Assembly: GCA_963575745.1 (NCBI GenBank)
Contig: CAUYUJ010000203.1
Location: 1-64,000, forward strand
DNA from: Prorocentrum cordatum
Lineage: Eukaryota > Sar > Dinophyceae > Prorocentrales > Prorocentraceae
Direction: 5' to 3'
Length of the DNA stretch: 64,000 bases
Shown here: one piece after another, positions 38,949-48,604 of the stretch
How the letters are laid out: each line of letters starts with the position of its first letter
Numbering within the stretch: position 1 is the stretch's first letter
The notes under the pieces: generated by a model
Database searches by the model: none
The model's input: only the letters and a program-made list of their open reading frames with translations
What the model was told of the DNA's origin: nothing
Translations under genes and position numbers: made by a program

Positions 38949-39347
38949 ACGGTGACAGGTGACTGGCATGCTTTTCTTTTACGCTATCCCTCATCTCCCC
39001 TCTCAGCCCGGCTTAACAATCGCGTTGCAGTGGCTTATTGAGCTGAATCTGTGTGCATGTGCATCTTTTATAGTTACCGCAGGTATTGGCGCATAAAAAG
39101 CGAAAACAATCAAAATCATATAAATGCTAGCCTGCCGTGTGAACTTTGGATGCTACATTTAAACTCGTAACTGCTTGAATGTTTACTTGAGCTCATGTTG
39201 CATGTCTGAGAGACGTGGTGTTCGTGAACGTTGTTACGAGATATTTCGAATTCGGCAACGTAGCGATGTATGCGCAGCCTGTTGCTTGATTCAACCTGTC
39301 TTTGCGTTTATAGGCACCTCCCCGTCAGCCAATGCGGACTGGCGTCC
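38949..39347 (+). other. Non-coding 3' region of Element 2
   Basis: About 400 bp of AT-richer sequence between the accessory ORF and the polypurine tract. No long open frame; contains ATAAAAAGCG and AATCATATAAATG stretches that could carry 3'-processing signals. Confidence 0.5.
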
Positions 39348-39355
39348 GAGGGGGG
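39348..39355 (+). promoter_or_regulatory. Element 2 polypurine tract
   Basis: GAGGGGGG immediately before the TG of the 3' LTR, the usual plus-strand priming site. Confidence 0.85.
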
Positions 39356-39530
39356 TGTTAACATGCAAGCGTTCAGGTGACAGGGGAGGAATAGCAACCC
39401 TATTGCCTTTGGCTCAAGTGTTTAACGGCTGAAGCTACTTAGACCTGCTTTGCCGTTCGGGAGTATAAAGGTGACCTATCATTATCATTGTTGCCAGGCT
39501 CCCGTGCAGAACCCTCTTCGGGGTTTTGCA
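39356..39530 (+). repeat. Element 2 3' LTR (175 bp)
   Basis: 173 of 175 bases equal the 5' LTR. Ends GGGGTTTTGCA, followed by GGAGG of the target duplication. Confidence 0.96.
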
Positions 39531-40439
39531 GGAGGAGGAGGCGGAGGTGGCGGTGGCGGAGGCGGAGGCGGAGGCGGAGGCGGAGGCGGAGGAGGAGGAG
39601 AAGGAGGTGGACGAGGAGGAGGAGGAGGAGGAGGAGGGAGGAGGAGGAGGAGGAGGAGGAGTACGATGGAGGAGGGAGGAGGAGGAGGAGGAGGAGGAGG
39701 AGGAGGAGGAGGCGGCGGAGGCGGAGGCGGTTGCGGATACGGAGGCGAATGAGGGGGAGGATGAGGCGGAGGATGAGGAAGAGGAAGGGGAGCACTACTA
39801 TTAACATCAATAATAAGAGTAATACCAGTTCGACTCATAAGAAGACTAGTAGTAAGAGGAAGAGGAGGAGGAGGAGGAGGAGGAGGAGGAGGAGGAGGAG
39901 GAGGAGGAGGTGAGGAGGGAGGAGGAGGAGGAGGGGGGGAGGAGGAGGGAGGAGGAGGAGGAGGAGGAGGAGAGGAGGAGGAGGAGAGGAGGGAGGAGGG
40001 AGGAGGGAGGAGGAGGAGGGAGGAGGGAGGAGAGGAGGAGGAGGGGGAGGAGGAGGAGAGGAGGAGGAGGAGGAGGAGGAGGAGAGAGGAGGGGGAGAGA
40101 GAGGAGGAGGAGGAGGAGAGGAGGAGGGAGGAGGAGGAGGAGAGGAGGAGGAGGAGAGAGGGAGGAGGAGGAGGAGGAGGAGGAGGAGAGGAGGAGGAGG
40201 AGGAGGAGGAGGAGGGAGGAGGAGGAGGAGGAGGAGGAGAGGAGGAGGAGGAGAGGAGGAGGGAGGAGGGGAGGAGGAGGAGGAGGAGGAGGAGGAGGAG
40301 GAGGAGGAGGAGAGGAGGAGGAGGAGGAGGAGGAGGAGAGGAGGAGGGAGGAGAGGGAGGAGGAGAGGGGGATGGGGGAGGGGGAGGGGACGAGGAGGAG
40401 GAGGAGGAGGAGGAGGAGGAAGAGGAGGAGGAGGCGGCC

Positions 40440-40489
<50 letters not shown>

Positions 40490-40515
40490 GGGGGAGGAGG
40501 AGGGGAAGGACGAGT
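39531..40515. repeat. Nearly 1-kb (GGA)n / GAGGGAGGA array
   Basis: GGA triplets with GGC-rich start and GAGA/GGGA interruptions, broken once by about 90 bp at 39795-39855 (ACATCAATAATAAGAGTAAT). The 3' part of the microsatellite into which Element 2 inserted. Poly-Glu, poly-Arg and poly-Gly frames are artefacts. Confidence 0.95.
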
Positions 40516-40548
40516 GAGGATTGAGGAGATGGGGCGGGGGCGGGTGGG

Positions 40549-40815
40549 ATGGAGGCGAGGGGGCCTAGCACCCGTCTTTCCTCCAGTCCCCTCCCGATCT
40601 TGTCCCGAGAGGCGAGCACTACGGCGAGCCAGACAGCGAGCCAATCACGGCAGGGCATGAAGAAGTTCTTGCGAGCCGGCTCTGCCGCGCCGCAAGCGTT
40701 TTCCACCGAGAAGCTTACCAAGCTGAAGTCGCAGAAGGCGCAGTCTTCGGAGGCCCAGAAGCAGGGAAAGGGGGCGACGTGGCGGGGGCAAGGACTGGCG
40801 ACGGGTGATGACTAG
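40549..40815 (+). CDS. Candidate small ORF or terminal exon, basic Ser/Lys-rich peptide
   Basis: An 88-codon frame; from Met at 40657 it reads MKKFLRAGSAAPQAFSTEKL then TKLKSQKAQSSEAQKQGKG, ending at TAG 40813. The composition is varied and protein-like, unlike the flanking GGA and GA repeats. A pyrimidine stretch (CTTTCCTCCAG at about 40578-40588) could be an acceptor. No family recognised. Confidence 0.3.
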   Translation: MEARGPSTRLSSSPLPILSREASTTASQTASQSRQGMKKFLRAGSAAPQAFSTEKLTKLKSQKAQSSEAQKQGKGATWRGQGLATGDD

Positions 40816-41460
40816 GAGGGAGGAGGGGGCAGGGAGAAGGAGGTGGCCGAGGATGAGCATGCAGGGGGGGTGGGGAGGAGAGGGGAGAGGGTGGAAACGA
40901 AATGGAGGAGGAGCCGCAGGAGGGAGGACGGGGGAAAAGAGCAGGAGGAGGAGGAGTAGGAGGAGTTAGAGGAGGACGAGGATCATAATGTTGAGGGGTG
41001 GGGGGGATTGAGGAGGATTGAGGAGGGCGAAAAGAAAGGGGGAGAAGAAGGATATATCGTGATGTAGGGGTAGGTCGCGACGCTTTCCTTGATTCAAGCC
41101 AGAGCTAACCCTCTACATCTGCCTGTCCTGGCGGTCAGGCGAAAGCTGACGAACTGCCTCGCGCGCGAACTTGACTCTGCAGTAAAGCTGAAGACCTGCA
41201 AACGTTCACGCATAAGCTGATCCCTGCGAAGCGAAAATGGGGCTTGCACGACCCCCGTTGCAGCCACAGTGCCTGTTGCCACTGCCCGCCGTCCCTCGCG
41301 GACTGATCACCCGGGTTTGAGAGCTGAAGGCGGCCCAGGCTGACTACGTGGCCTCGGCTGACCTGGGTCCGAGTTTCTTCGGGCCAGCGTGTCTCCAGCC
41401 TTCGCAGACCCCAGACGTCTTAGAAAAAATCGTTGCGACGGACGTTTGCTCACGCTGAGC
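40816..41460. other. GA-rich then unique sequence, no gene recognised
   Basis: GGA/GAAAG-rich to about 41060, then mixed sequence with no long coding-like frame up to the spliced-leader match. Confidence 0.4.
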
Positions 41461-41476
41461 TGCGCACGCTTTGGTT

Positions 41477-41488
41477 TTTTGGCTCAAG
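41477..41488 (+). other. Exact 12-base match to the 3' end of the dinoflagellate spliced leader
   Basis: TTTTGGCTCAAG, preceded by TT. A chance 12-mer is expected in fewer than one in a hundred windows of this size. In dinoflagellates such relics mark genes re-inserted from trans-spliced mRNA. Confidence 0.5.
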
Positions 41489-41567
41489 GCCAAGCCGAGC
41501 GCACGCTGACTGGAAAAGGTACTCGCCTTTCATCCCACATCCTTCTACTCGTTCCACTGCGATCGTC

Positions 41568-41693
41568 ATGTCAGAGGATTTACCGTTAGTCGCTGTGACA
41601 AGAATAGAAGATCCATCCAGAGGCCAGTTTCGGGTCTTGTGGCAATCACAAGTCGGCCTGGGGCCAGAAGCCGTCCCCTGTGAGGAGTGCTGA
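41568..41693 (+). CDS. Short ORF downstream of the spliced-leader relic
   Basis: ATG 41568 lies 79 bp after the spliced-leader match, a normal 5'-UTR length. It reads MSEDLPLVAVTRIEDPSRGQ then FRVLWQSQVGLGPEAVPCEE and stops at TGA 41691. The composition looks like a real N-terminus; the early stop suggests either a truncated retroposed gene or a small protein. Another frame downstream (ATG at about 41772, MSSRAKHTLTGQSN) is also coding-like and runs to 42164, so a frameshifted continuation is possible. No family recognised. Confidence 0.35.
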   Translation: MSEDLPLVAVTRIEDPSRGQFRVLWQSQVGLGPEAVPCEEC

Positions 41694-41806
41694 GGTCCAG
41701 GGGCCACATGTCTCAGAACGCCGATCGCCGAAGTGTTCGCTGGGAGACGACCTCATCGTCGACACCAAGCCATGTCAAGTCGTGCCAAACACACCCTCAC
41801 CGGACA

Positions 41807-41926
41807 GAGTAATGCAACTCCTGTTGCCCGCGAGGGTCCACTGGAACCCTCGCACACGCCCCGAATCGCTCCAGAAGGCCCGTTAAACTTCGATCGTCGA
41901 CGACTGCGACGAAAGTTGCATTACTC
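41807..41926. repeat. 13-bp perfect inverted repeat, 94-nt loop
   Basis: GAGTAATGCAACT (41807-41819) and AGTTGCATTACTC (41914-41926). Confidence 0.75.
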
Positions 41927-42019
41927 GTACAGGGGGGCAACAATTCGCACCCTGAGGCGACATGGTACAGTGGTGGGGCCCGATGCCCAGGGACCAGCCG
42001 ATGTGCCCTTTTGTGCACG

Positions 42020-42192
42020 CAGTGGAAGTCCATACCAAGAACCCTGCTTGCCCCCAGTGTGCCTCGGGTTTCCTGGGTTTCGGTGCTTTTGCCATGGGAA
42101 GCGTGACGTTCCCACACCAAGAATGAATGGACGTCCTGGGGTCTCAGGGTTGGGTTTCTTGTGAAACGGTTATTGTGGTCGAGCTCCTACTG
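42020..42192 (+). repeat. Dispersed repeat family D, copy 1
   Basis: Aligns with 62015-62190 over about 170 bp, including GGGTTTCYTGG, GCGTGACGTTCCCACACCAA and CTGGGGTCTCAGGG. The plus-strand peptide (GKRDVPTPRMNGRPGVSG) and the minus-strand peptide are both conserved, as expected from recent DNA-level copying. Confidence 0.75.
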
Positions 42193-42557
42193 CATGAGCT
42201 CTTTCAACCTGTCCCCGAAAAGGCCCATGGGCCCTTTGGGGGACAGCCTCCTGGCTCCCGGCTCCCAGCTCAGCTCAGCTCAGCAAGGGTGCGAGTATGT
42301 CTTTTTTGCCTTCATCTTCCGCGGCCAGGCCGAAACCCGATGGAACTGGGTTTGCCGCCCTCCTTCCGAGACTTCCAGCTGCTTCAATTTTGTTGATGCG
42401 TGGGCCCCGGAGGTCTGGACCATTTCCCTGCAGTTCTGCATCCTGAAAAACGTGCTTGACGACGGTCCCGAGGCCCGGCGAGGGCCCCTGGAGGCTGAAG
42501 ACGGCCAACATTTGCCGCTCCGTCTTTGTGTCGGAGCGTCGGATCTCTGGGCTCTGA

Positions 42558-42577
42558 ATGACGAGCCAACAACACAT

Positions 42578-42608
<31 letters not shown>

Positions 42609-42787
42609 CACACACACCCATACCCATAGGGGGGTCGGAGAGGGCTATGGGTGCGCGTTGTCGGATGGGGGTCCCCGCTCGAACGGGAGCGTTCCCTAGG
42701 GTCCGACAACCCGCACCCATACCCATAGCCAGTCCTCCTCCCAACGACCCCCTTAATGGGTATGGGTGTGTGTTGTTCGTTCGTCAC
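42558..42787. mobile_element. Foldback element: near-complete 230-bp imperfect palindrome
   Basis: The left half (GACGAGCCAACAACACA, (CA)n, CACCCATACCCATAGGGGGG, CTATGGGTGCGCGTTGTCGG) is complementary to the right half (CCGACAACCCGCACCCATAC, CCCCCTTAATGGGTATGGGT, GTGTGTTGTTCGTTCGTC), with a centre at about 42685 (CGCTCGAACGGGAGCG). No coding capacity. It fits a MITE or foldback element; the (CA)n expansion on the left arm is secondary. Confidence 0.7.
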
Positions 42788-42904
42788 TGAATGCCTCCGC
42801 CACGACCCTCATCCTGAGGGACGCTCGAGGCATTGGCGCGACGGCACAAGAGCACAGGTTGCGTTGGAGGCCCGCGCGGGCTGCCTCGGGTCCGCGCCAG
42901 ACTC

Positions 42905-43014
42905 CCCTCTTCCTCCTCCACCTCCTCCTCATCCTTCTCCCCTCCTCCTCTTCCTCTTCCCCCTCCTCCTCCTCCTCCACTTCCTCCTCCTCCTCCTCCT
43001 CCTCCTCCTCCTGC
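42905..43014. repeat. (CTC)n microsatellite ending in CTGCAG
   Basis: CTC/TTC triplets end in CTCCTGCAG at 43017, an ideal acceptor shape. The following sequence reads GRGVQGRLGRDLACLTGPPE on the plus strand, which could be an exon start; unproven. Confidence 0.85.
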
Positions 43015-43261
43015 AGGGTCGGGGAGTCCAGGGCAGACTGGGCAGGGACCTGGCTTGCCTCACAGGCCCACCAGAGCATGTTCTAAGGGCCTTTTGTGGT
43101 CTGCGCGAGGTGTTCTCGGACCGTGCATGGCTGAGCCCACCTTGTGTTGACACGTCGGGCTTGTGTTATGATGGCACGTTTTGTTCTTGGAGCATTTGGG
43201 GGTTCTCAGAACACGTCGTGGTAGGCCTGTAGGGATGCCGGGACGGTCGGCCCCTGCGCGA

Positions 43262-43520
43262 ATTGGGCATGCAGCTGGTTTCGGCCCCGCCGCCCGGCCC
43301 ATTTCTCGATGCATGGGCGCCTCCCAGCGCCAGGAGGCTCGGGCCGAACGACAGGGGGGGATAGGGAAAGGGGGGGTTACGAAAGCTGCTGCATGCGGTT
43401 GGTTTCGGCCCCGCTGCCGGGCCCAGTCCTCGATACATGGGCGCCTCGCCTCCCGGCGCCGGTGGGCGCTGGGAAAATCAGCTACGTGAGCTGATTCTCT
43501 ACCCTACCGTCCGCTATGCC
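43262..43520 (+). repeat. Dispersed repeat family E, one partial and one fuller copy
   Basis: GCATGCAGCTGGTTTCGGCC at 43268 (partial) and GATAGGGAAAGGGGGGGTTA at about 43360 running to GAGCTGATTCTCTACCCTAC. Aligns with 62985-63160, including GCTGCATGCRGYTGGTTTCG. Confidence 0.75.
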
Positions 43521-43774
43521 CCCCTTTCGTTCCCCCCAAGAGGCGTCCCTGAAAGCCTGCTGCGTGATCTGAGTCTCTGCCCTGCCCTCTGCTGTCCTAC
43601 CCATTTCGCACCCCCCCCGAGAAATCGACTAGACGTAAGAGTGACCTTTCGCCGGAGTGGCCTTTGGTGCGGGACCAATGGGGCCCCCGATTGTCGAACG
43701 CGATGCGGCAGTAGCGTCTTGTGCGCTCGTGTTTGGTCCCCCCCCCGGCCCCCCAATTAATCGGCGATTCCCCA

Positions 43775-43930
43775 GGAGGGAAAGAAACACACAGACACAA
43801 TTCATCGGCGATTCCCAGAAAACATGGGAAAATATGGGAAGTGGGGGGGAAGACAGAAACCCAGACAATATGGGAAAATATAGGGGAATTCTTTTACTTG
43901 TGTGTATTTATGTGTGTGTCCCAGGGCCCC
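43775..43930 (+). repeat. Dispersed repeat family F, copy 1
   Basis: Starts GGGAAAGAAACACACAGACA, then GATTCCCAGAAAACATGGGA, AGTGGGGGGGAAGACAGAAA, and ends TTGTGTGTATTTATGTGTGT plus CCCAGGGCCCC. Sub-terminal CACACA and TGTGTG are inverted, suggesting a MITE. Confidence 0.75.
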
Positions 43931-44151
43931 TTCACTTTCGCCCCCCCCCCCCCCCCCCCCGAGAAAGCAGGGCCGTGTCCACCACATCGCGGGCAGGGCC
44001 CCAGGGCTGCGGCCCCGATGGCACGGGGCGCGGCTTCTGGCCGGTGCCCCCCCGCGGAGCGCATCTCCGTGCCGCCCCGGAAGCCAGCCCGCGGGGGCCT
44101 GCGTGAGGGTGTGGTCGCCGCCCGTGAGAGTGCAAGCTGACGCAGCGGCTC

Positions 44152-44258
44152 CCTCCTCCTCCTCCTCCTCCTCCTCCTCCTCCTCCTCCTCCCCCTCCTC
44201 CTCTTCCTCCTCCTCCTCCTCCTCCTCCTCCTTCTCCTCCTGTCCTCCTCCTCCTCCT
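44152..44258. repeat. (CTC)n microsatellite
   Basis: CTC triplets with CCCC and TCTTCC breaks, bracketed by inverted copies of GTGAGAGTGCAAG (44122 and 44264 are direct copies of this word). Confidence 0.95.
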
Positions 44259-44510
44259 CCGCTTGTGAGAGTGCAAGGATGACCTGGTGCACAGAGGGGC
44301 GGGGCGCGCAGGAGCAGCGAGCACCGCACAGGTGCGCCTCAGCTTCGGGCGTCCGCTGGCGGCTCCTCCACCGCCCCTTGCGAGGGCACGCGTTCCGCCT
44401 GCCTTCCCGCGCGCCCTCGATCCGTGGGCCTCGGCCATCCCCGCGCGCGCCACGTGGGCGCCCACGGCGGGCTTCTCTCCAGTGGCTCTCTCGCGAGGAC
44501 CCTTTCTGTG

Positions 44511-45010
44511 TCAGGAGGGACAGAACACACACACAGGCACAATCCTCCGTCGAGTCCCCATGGGAGGTGGGAAAATGTTCGGAGGTGGGGGGGGGAAGAC
44601 GAAAACCTAGAAACTAGGGGGGCAATATGGGGAATCCTGCCGCTTGTGTCCATCTACTCGTGTGTCCCGGTGCCCCCCCTCCTGTGCTCCGCGCGCGCTC
44701 TCCTGTTTCGTGGCCCCATAGGGAACTCCACCGAAGGCCCCAGTGGCTGCTCTCGCATGCGGTTCCCCCACCCAGGGCAGCGCTTCGTGGCCCCATAGGG
44801 AGCCCCACCGAAGGCCCCCGTGGCGCCGTTCGCATGCGGTTCCCCCACCCAGGTCGATTCCCCATCCAAGGTGGGAAAAGGTGGGAAGTGGGGGGGGGGG
44901 GAAGACGAAAACCTAGAAACCATGGGGAAAGATGGGGACTCCTGTCACTTGTGCCTATCTGTTTGTGTGTCCCGGTGCCCCTCCACTGTGCTCCGCGCGC
45001 GCTCTCAGGG
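44511..45010 (+). repeat. Dispersed repeat family F, copies 2 and 3, with a 77-bp tandem duplication between
   Basis: Copy 2 44511-44677 and copy 3 44853-44980 share GAAGACGAAAACCTAGAAAC, CTTGTGYCYATCT and GTGTGTCCCGGTGCCCC; similarity extends into TGTGCTCCGCGCGCGCTCTC after each. Between them CGTGGCCCCATAGGGA...CGCATGCGGTTCCCCCACCC is tandemly duplicated (44709 and 44786). Confidence 0.8.
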
Positions 45011-45576
45011 GCCCCCAAACGGGGTGGTGACCACGCCGTGCGGTGAGTTGTTGGGGATTTGGGGTCACCGCACGGTTTTGGGACTCGGGACTTCGAGGTC
45101 ACCGCACGATCTGTCACCGCACCGTTTCGGGACTGCAAAGCTCTCCCGTGCACCGTGCGGCACCTGCCCCCATCCCTCTCGGGCCTCGGCGCCCCCGAGG
45201 CGCGCACGCCCTATGCCGCCGGCGGGAGGGCGGCCTCCACCCCGCCCGCCCTCCTCCGCCCCGCCCCGCCCCGGGGCCTGCGCGCCGGCCTCCCCGCGGG
45301 CCGCAGCCCCCTCGCGGCAGGGGGCATAACACACGCCCCTACCCTAGTTTACGAGGCGCTGTGCGCTGAAGCTCCGCTGGGCTGACAGGGTGGCCCTGCG
45401 TGGCGTGCCGCGTCCTGGCGGCTCTCTAGGCTTTTCCGGGTTCCCAGGAGCACTTGTAATCCAGGGTAGGGCCGTTTTTTCATCCCTCAACTCGCGGCAG
45501 GGCTGGGCCAGAGCGGCGTGTTGGCGACTTCGGGGGCTGTTTTCGCTTCGACGGCGCTCTGCGGTGGATCAGGGCT

Positions 45577-45815
45577 CCGAATCATCGGGGGTAACTCGGG
45601 TCAGGGCCAAGTCGGCTTCCTTTGTTCGGGAATCCAAACCCGAGTTACCCCGGACCCGAGTTACCCCGGATAACTCGGGCGTCCAGAGCCCCGAATCATC
45701 AGGGGTAACTCGGGTCAGGGCCAATTCGGGTTCCTTTTCCGGAGATCCAAACCCGAGTTACCCCGGACCCGAGTTACCCCGGACCCGAGTTACCCCGGAT
45801 AATTCGGGCGCCCAA
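45577..45815. repeat. 114-bp tandem duplication with strong internal hairpins
   Basis: CCGAATCATC starts both units (45577, 45691). Each unit has GGGGTAACTCGGGT and, about 50 bp later, two or three tandem copies of ACCCGAGTTACCCC, its exact reverse complement. Confidence 0.9.
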
Positions 45816-46579
45816 GTGGAGGCGGAGTGAAGACAAGCGAGGGAACACGAAGGCAAAACGAAAAAACGAAAAACACCGTTTAGGTTCAGCCCTGCCTCGC
45901 GGCCCTGCACACGCAAGCCAAGGGTGGGCAGCCCGGGTTGTGGGCAGCGCGTGCGTCGTTGTGCGCATGAAGGGAGGAAAAACCGCCTGGACCCGATACT
46001 TGGCGCTTGCTAAACAGCCTCGGGCCTTTGCTAAACCGCCCCTGCCCTGTTCGATTCCTTCTTCTTTGGGCGCGTTGACTAAACGACTTTCCGCGTCGGG
46101 GTGGTTATCATGGGGGTGGATTTCTTGACACCTAACGCCTGGGCTGCGACCGCCCATGTGTTCGGCGAGGCCAGCACTGGGGCCGGTGGCTGCAGAGGAG
46201 GGGCAAAGCCACGCCACGTGGTGCTGTTTCTTTGTCTCGGTTGCGGGGCCTCCGGGGGGCTCCCCGTCGAGGCCGACGATGACGACACAGTGTCCGCCGC
46301 CTTTGTTTCGCGACGCCACGGGGTTTGGGTCCCAGCTGCGCTCGCTGAGCCCCCCTTATCGGATAACACGATGAAGACGTGGCCTCATTTAGGTCCCCGT
46401 CCTCGCATTCGGGATCATACATCTGGGCGGTTTGGTCTGACACACCCGCAGAAAAAGACCCCCCATCCCTAATGTTCCTGGCCTTCCCAATTGAGGTACC
46501 ATGCCAAATGGTTAGGGGCACTCTTTGCGTATCCCCCCCCCTTGCGTGCGCGCGCGCGCGCCTTCGCGAGTGTGCCCAG

Positions 46580-46711
46580 GTCAAGGCCAAGGACGCCCTG
46601 CAGACGCACGAGGAGAAAAAGAGGTTCGAGGCCTTGCCGAAGCAGGAGATGTGCACTCCTCTTCCTAGGTTTGAGTCGGACATGTCCCTGTACATGATGA
46701 GTACTCAATAA
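46580..46711 (+). CDS. Candidate terminal host exon, unknown protein
   Basis: After TGTGCCCAG (AG 46578-46579) the frame reads VKAKDALQTHEEKKRFEALP, KQEMCTPLPRFESDMSLYMM and STQ, ending in TAA TAG. The peptide is varied, charged then Met/Pro-rich, and free of repeat bias, with a tandem stop. A (CG)n run lies upstream where a pyrimidine tract would be expected, which weakens the acceptor. No family recognised; no upstream exon can be joined with confidence. Confidence 0.35.
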   Translation, partial: VKAKDALQTHEEKKRFEALPKQEMCTPLPRFESDMSLYMMSTQ

Positions 46712-47044
46712 TAGTGGAGCATAATATGGTGACGATTGTTCGTGCTGTTCAAACCATTTTGACTATTTGTTTGTGTTCCGGATCCCTTCCAGAATTCGCG
46801 CTGTAGGAGGACATGCCCGACCTCATGTTAGATATCGTCCGTTCTGCGTCGCCCTTCTGCTGAGGAGAGAGGGGTATGAGAGGGGATGGGAGGGGTTGGG
46901 ATCGGGGAGAGGGGCGGTCAGGCCTGAGGGCAGCTTTCCCATTTTCCACCGCTATTCCCCCTCCCCCCTCGCCGCATGTCAACATCTTGAGCCCCCCCCA
47001 GTAGACGCGTCGGACTGGAGAGGCAAGAGACTGACACAATAGTA

Positions 47045-47129
47045 GGAAGATCTAGATCTAGATCTAGATCTATATATATTTACATATATATATACATATA
47101 TACATTTATACAGAGAGAGAGAGAGTGAA

Positions 47130-47162
<33 letters not shown>

Positions 47163-47235
47163 AGCGAACGGAAGTATTATGAGAGAAAGAGAGGGAGAGA
47201 GAGAGACAGAGAGGCAGAGACAGAGAGAACAACAG
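47045..47235. repeat. AGATCT, (TA)n and (GA)n microsatellites
   Basis: Four AGATCT units, TATATATTTACATATATA, then GAGAGA for about 110 bp. Confidence 0.95.
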
Positions 47236-47479
47236 AAGATTCAATATCCACAAGAAAAGCAGACGTCCAGCAATGAACCTTACAGCCAGGTGCCCCCAGA
47301 AGGGCCAGCTGACACAGTGACGGGTGGGCTTGTTCGTGTCCATGCCCCCGCTGCGTTTTTGTGACTCCTGCTCGGCTGCACGGAAGCGAGGCTGTAAGGC
47401 AGGGAATGGCAAATAACCTTTACACTGCTCAGGCGGGGGATGGGGTCGGCGGCCAGCCCGGGGTTCAAGTGAGATGGGG

Positions 47480-47720
47480 CGGGCCTCCTCAGAAGGCTCG
47501 GAAGTCCCCCGGCCATTCTAAGAAGTTTTCTCTGCCTTCCCCGAAGACGCAGAAAGCTTCTCAGGAGGCCAGAGGGCTTCTGAGAAGTCTCGAAGCTTTT
47601 GAGAAGGCCTTCTCACTCTGACTTCCCTCTCTGCCTTCCCCGAAGACGCAGTAGTAAACTTCTCAGAAGGGCGGAGGGCTTCTGAGAAGTCCCGCCGCTT
47701 TTGAGAAGGCCTTCTCCCTC
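47480..47720 (+). repeat. Dispersed repeat family G, two tandem units
   Basis: TTCCCCGAAGACGCAG...GGAGGGCTTCTGAGAAGTC, CTTTTGAGAAGGCCTTCTC occurs twice (from about 47535 and 47638). Words TTCTGAGAA and AGAAGGCCTTCT are palindromic. Confidence 0.75.
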
Positions 47721-48604
47721 TCACTCCCCCCCCGCGCTCGCCGCCAGGAGGGGACGGGAGAGGTTCGTCACGAAGGGAGCGGGCCCCCGCTGCTCCTTCC
47801 CGCTCGTCGCCCTCCCCCCTTCGGCCCTGCTCCCGCCATCCACTGGTTTCGTCGGGTGCTCATTTGAGGACAAGGAGGACGTGTCGGGAGGCCTCCAGAG
47901 GTCTGGCCAGCGACGTGCCGCGAAGCCGGTGCAGTCGATCCTCAAGCAGGGGGAGGTAGTAGGGGAGGGGGGCGACGAGGCAGGGGAGGAGGACGAGGAG
48001 GAGGAGGAGGAGTAGGAGGAGGAGGAGGCGGACAGGAGGAGCAGGAGGAGGTGGGGGGAGGAGGAGGGAGAGGTTGAGTCAAGGAGGAGGAGAGGATGAG
48101 GGAGGGACGGAAGGAGAGGGAGGGAAAGGCGGAAGGTTCGAAGGCCGTGTTGGAGAAGATTAACGACGACGACCCATACCAAGAGACAACAACCCACCCC
48201 CACACCCACTAGGGCAAGCAACAATAGCCTAATGCCTTTTTTTATGGATAAGCCGATTTCGCGTGTTGCTGATGTCGCCCTCTGAGAACGTGCCGCTGCA
48301 TGTGTGCGAAGACGCAGCTCGAGCCATGCTCCAGGGGATCTCGCGCGCGCCTTTGCGTTTCGGAGGTTTGGATGCTCATGTGACATGTAAACACGTGCTG
48401 TGGTTTGTGATACCACGGTGCTCGCCCGCCGCCGGGCGGCTTCTTTTTTGTGCCCTTGCCGGGTGCCTCGCCCTGGGCACGAGCAGTCGACGGCGGCCTT
48501 CGGGCAACGCGCCCCAGAGAGAAGCTGCCCATGTGTGGCGTGGGGGGTGCGGGGGGTGGCTCGGGTGGCCTTCGCCCCAGGACCGGCGGCGCGCCCGGGG
48601 GGGG

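Larger units (their letters stand above)
28774..39530 (+). mobile_element. Element 2: young 10.76-kb Ty1/Copia-type retrotransposon with accessory ORF
   Basis: Complete structure: TG...CA LTRs of 175 bp each differing at only two positions; GGAGG on both sides (28769-28773 and 39531-39535) as target-site duplication; primer-binding site at 28949; polypurine tract at 39348-39355. Coding order is gag, protease-like, integrase, domain X, RT-RNase H, then an 817-codon ORF. Integrase before RT defines Copia. It is about twice the usual Copia size. Its base composition is clearly less GC-rich than the flanks. Despite the young LTRs, four in-frame stops and several frame changes separate the domains. 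Confidence 0.96.
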
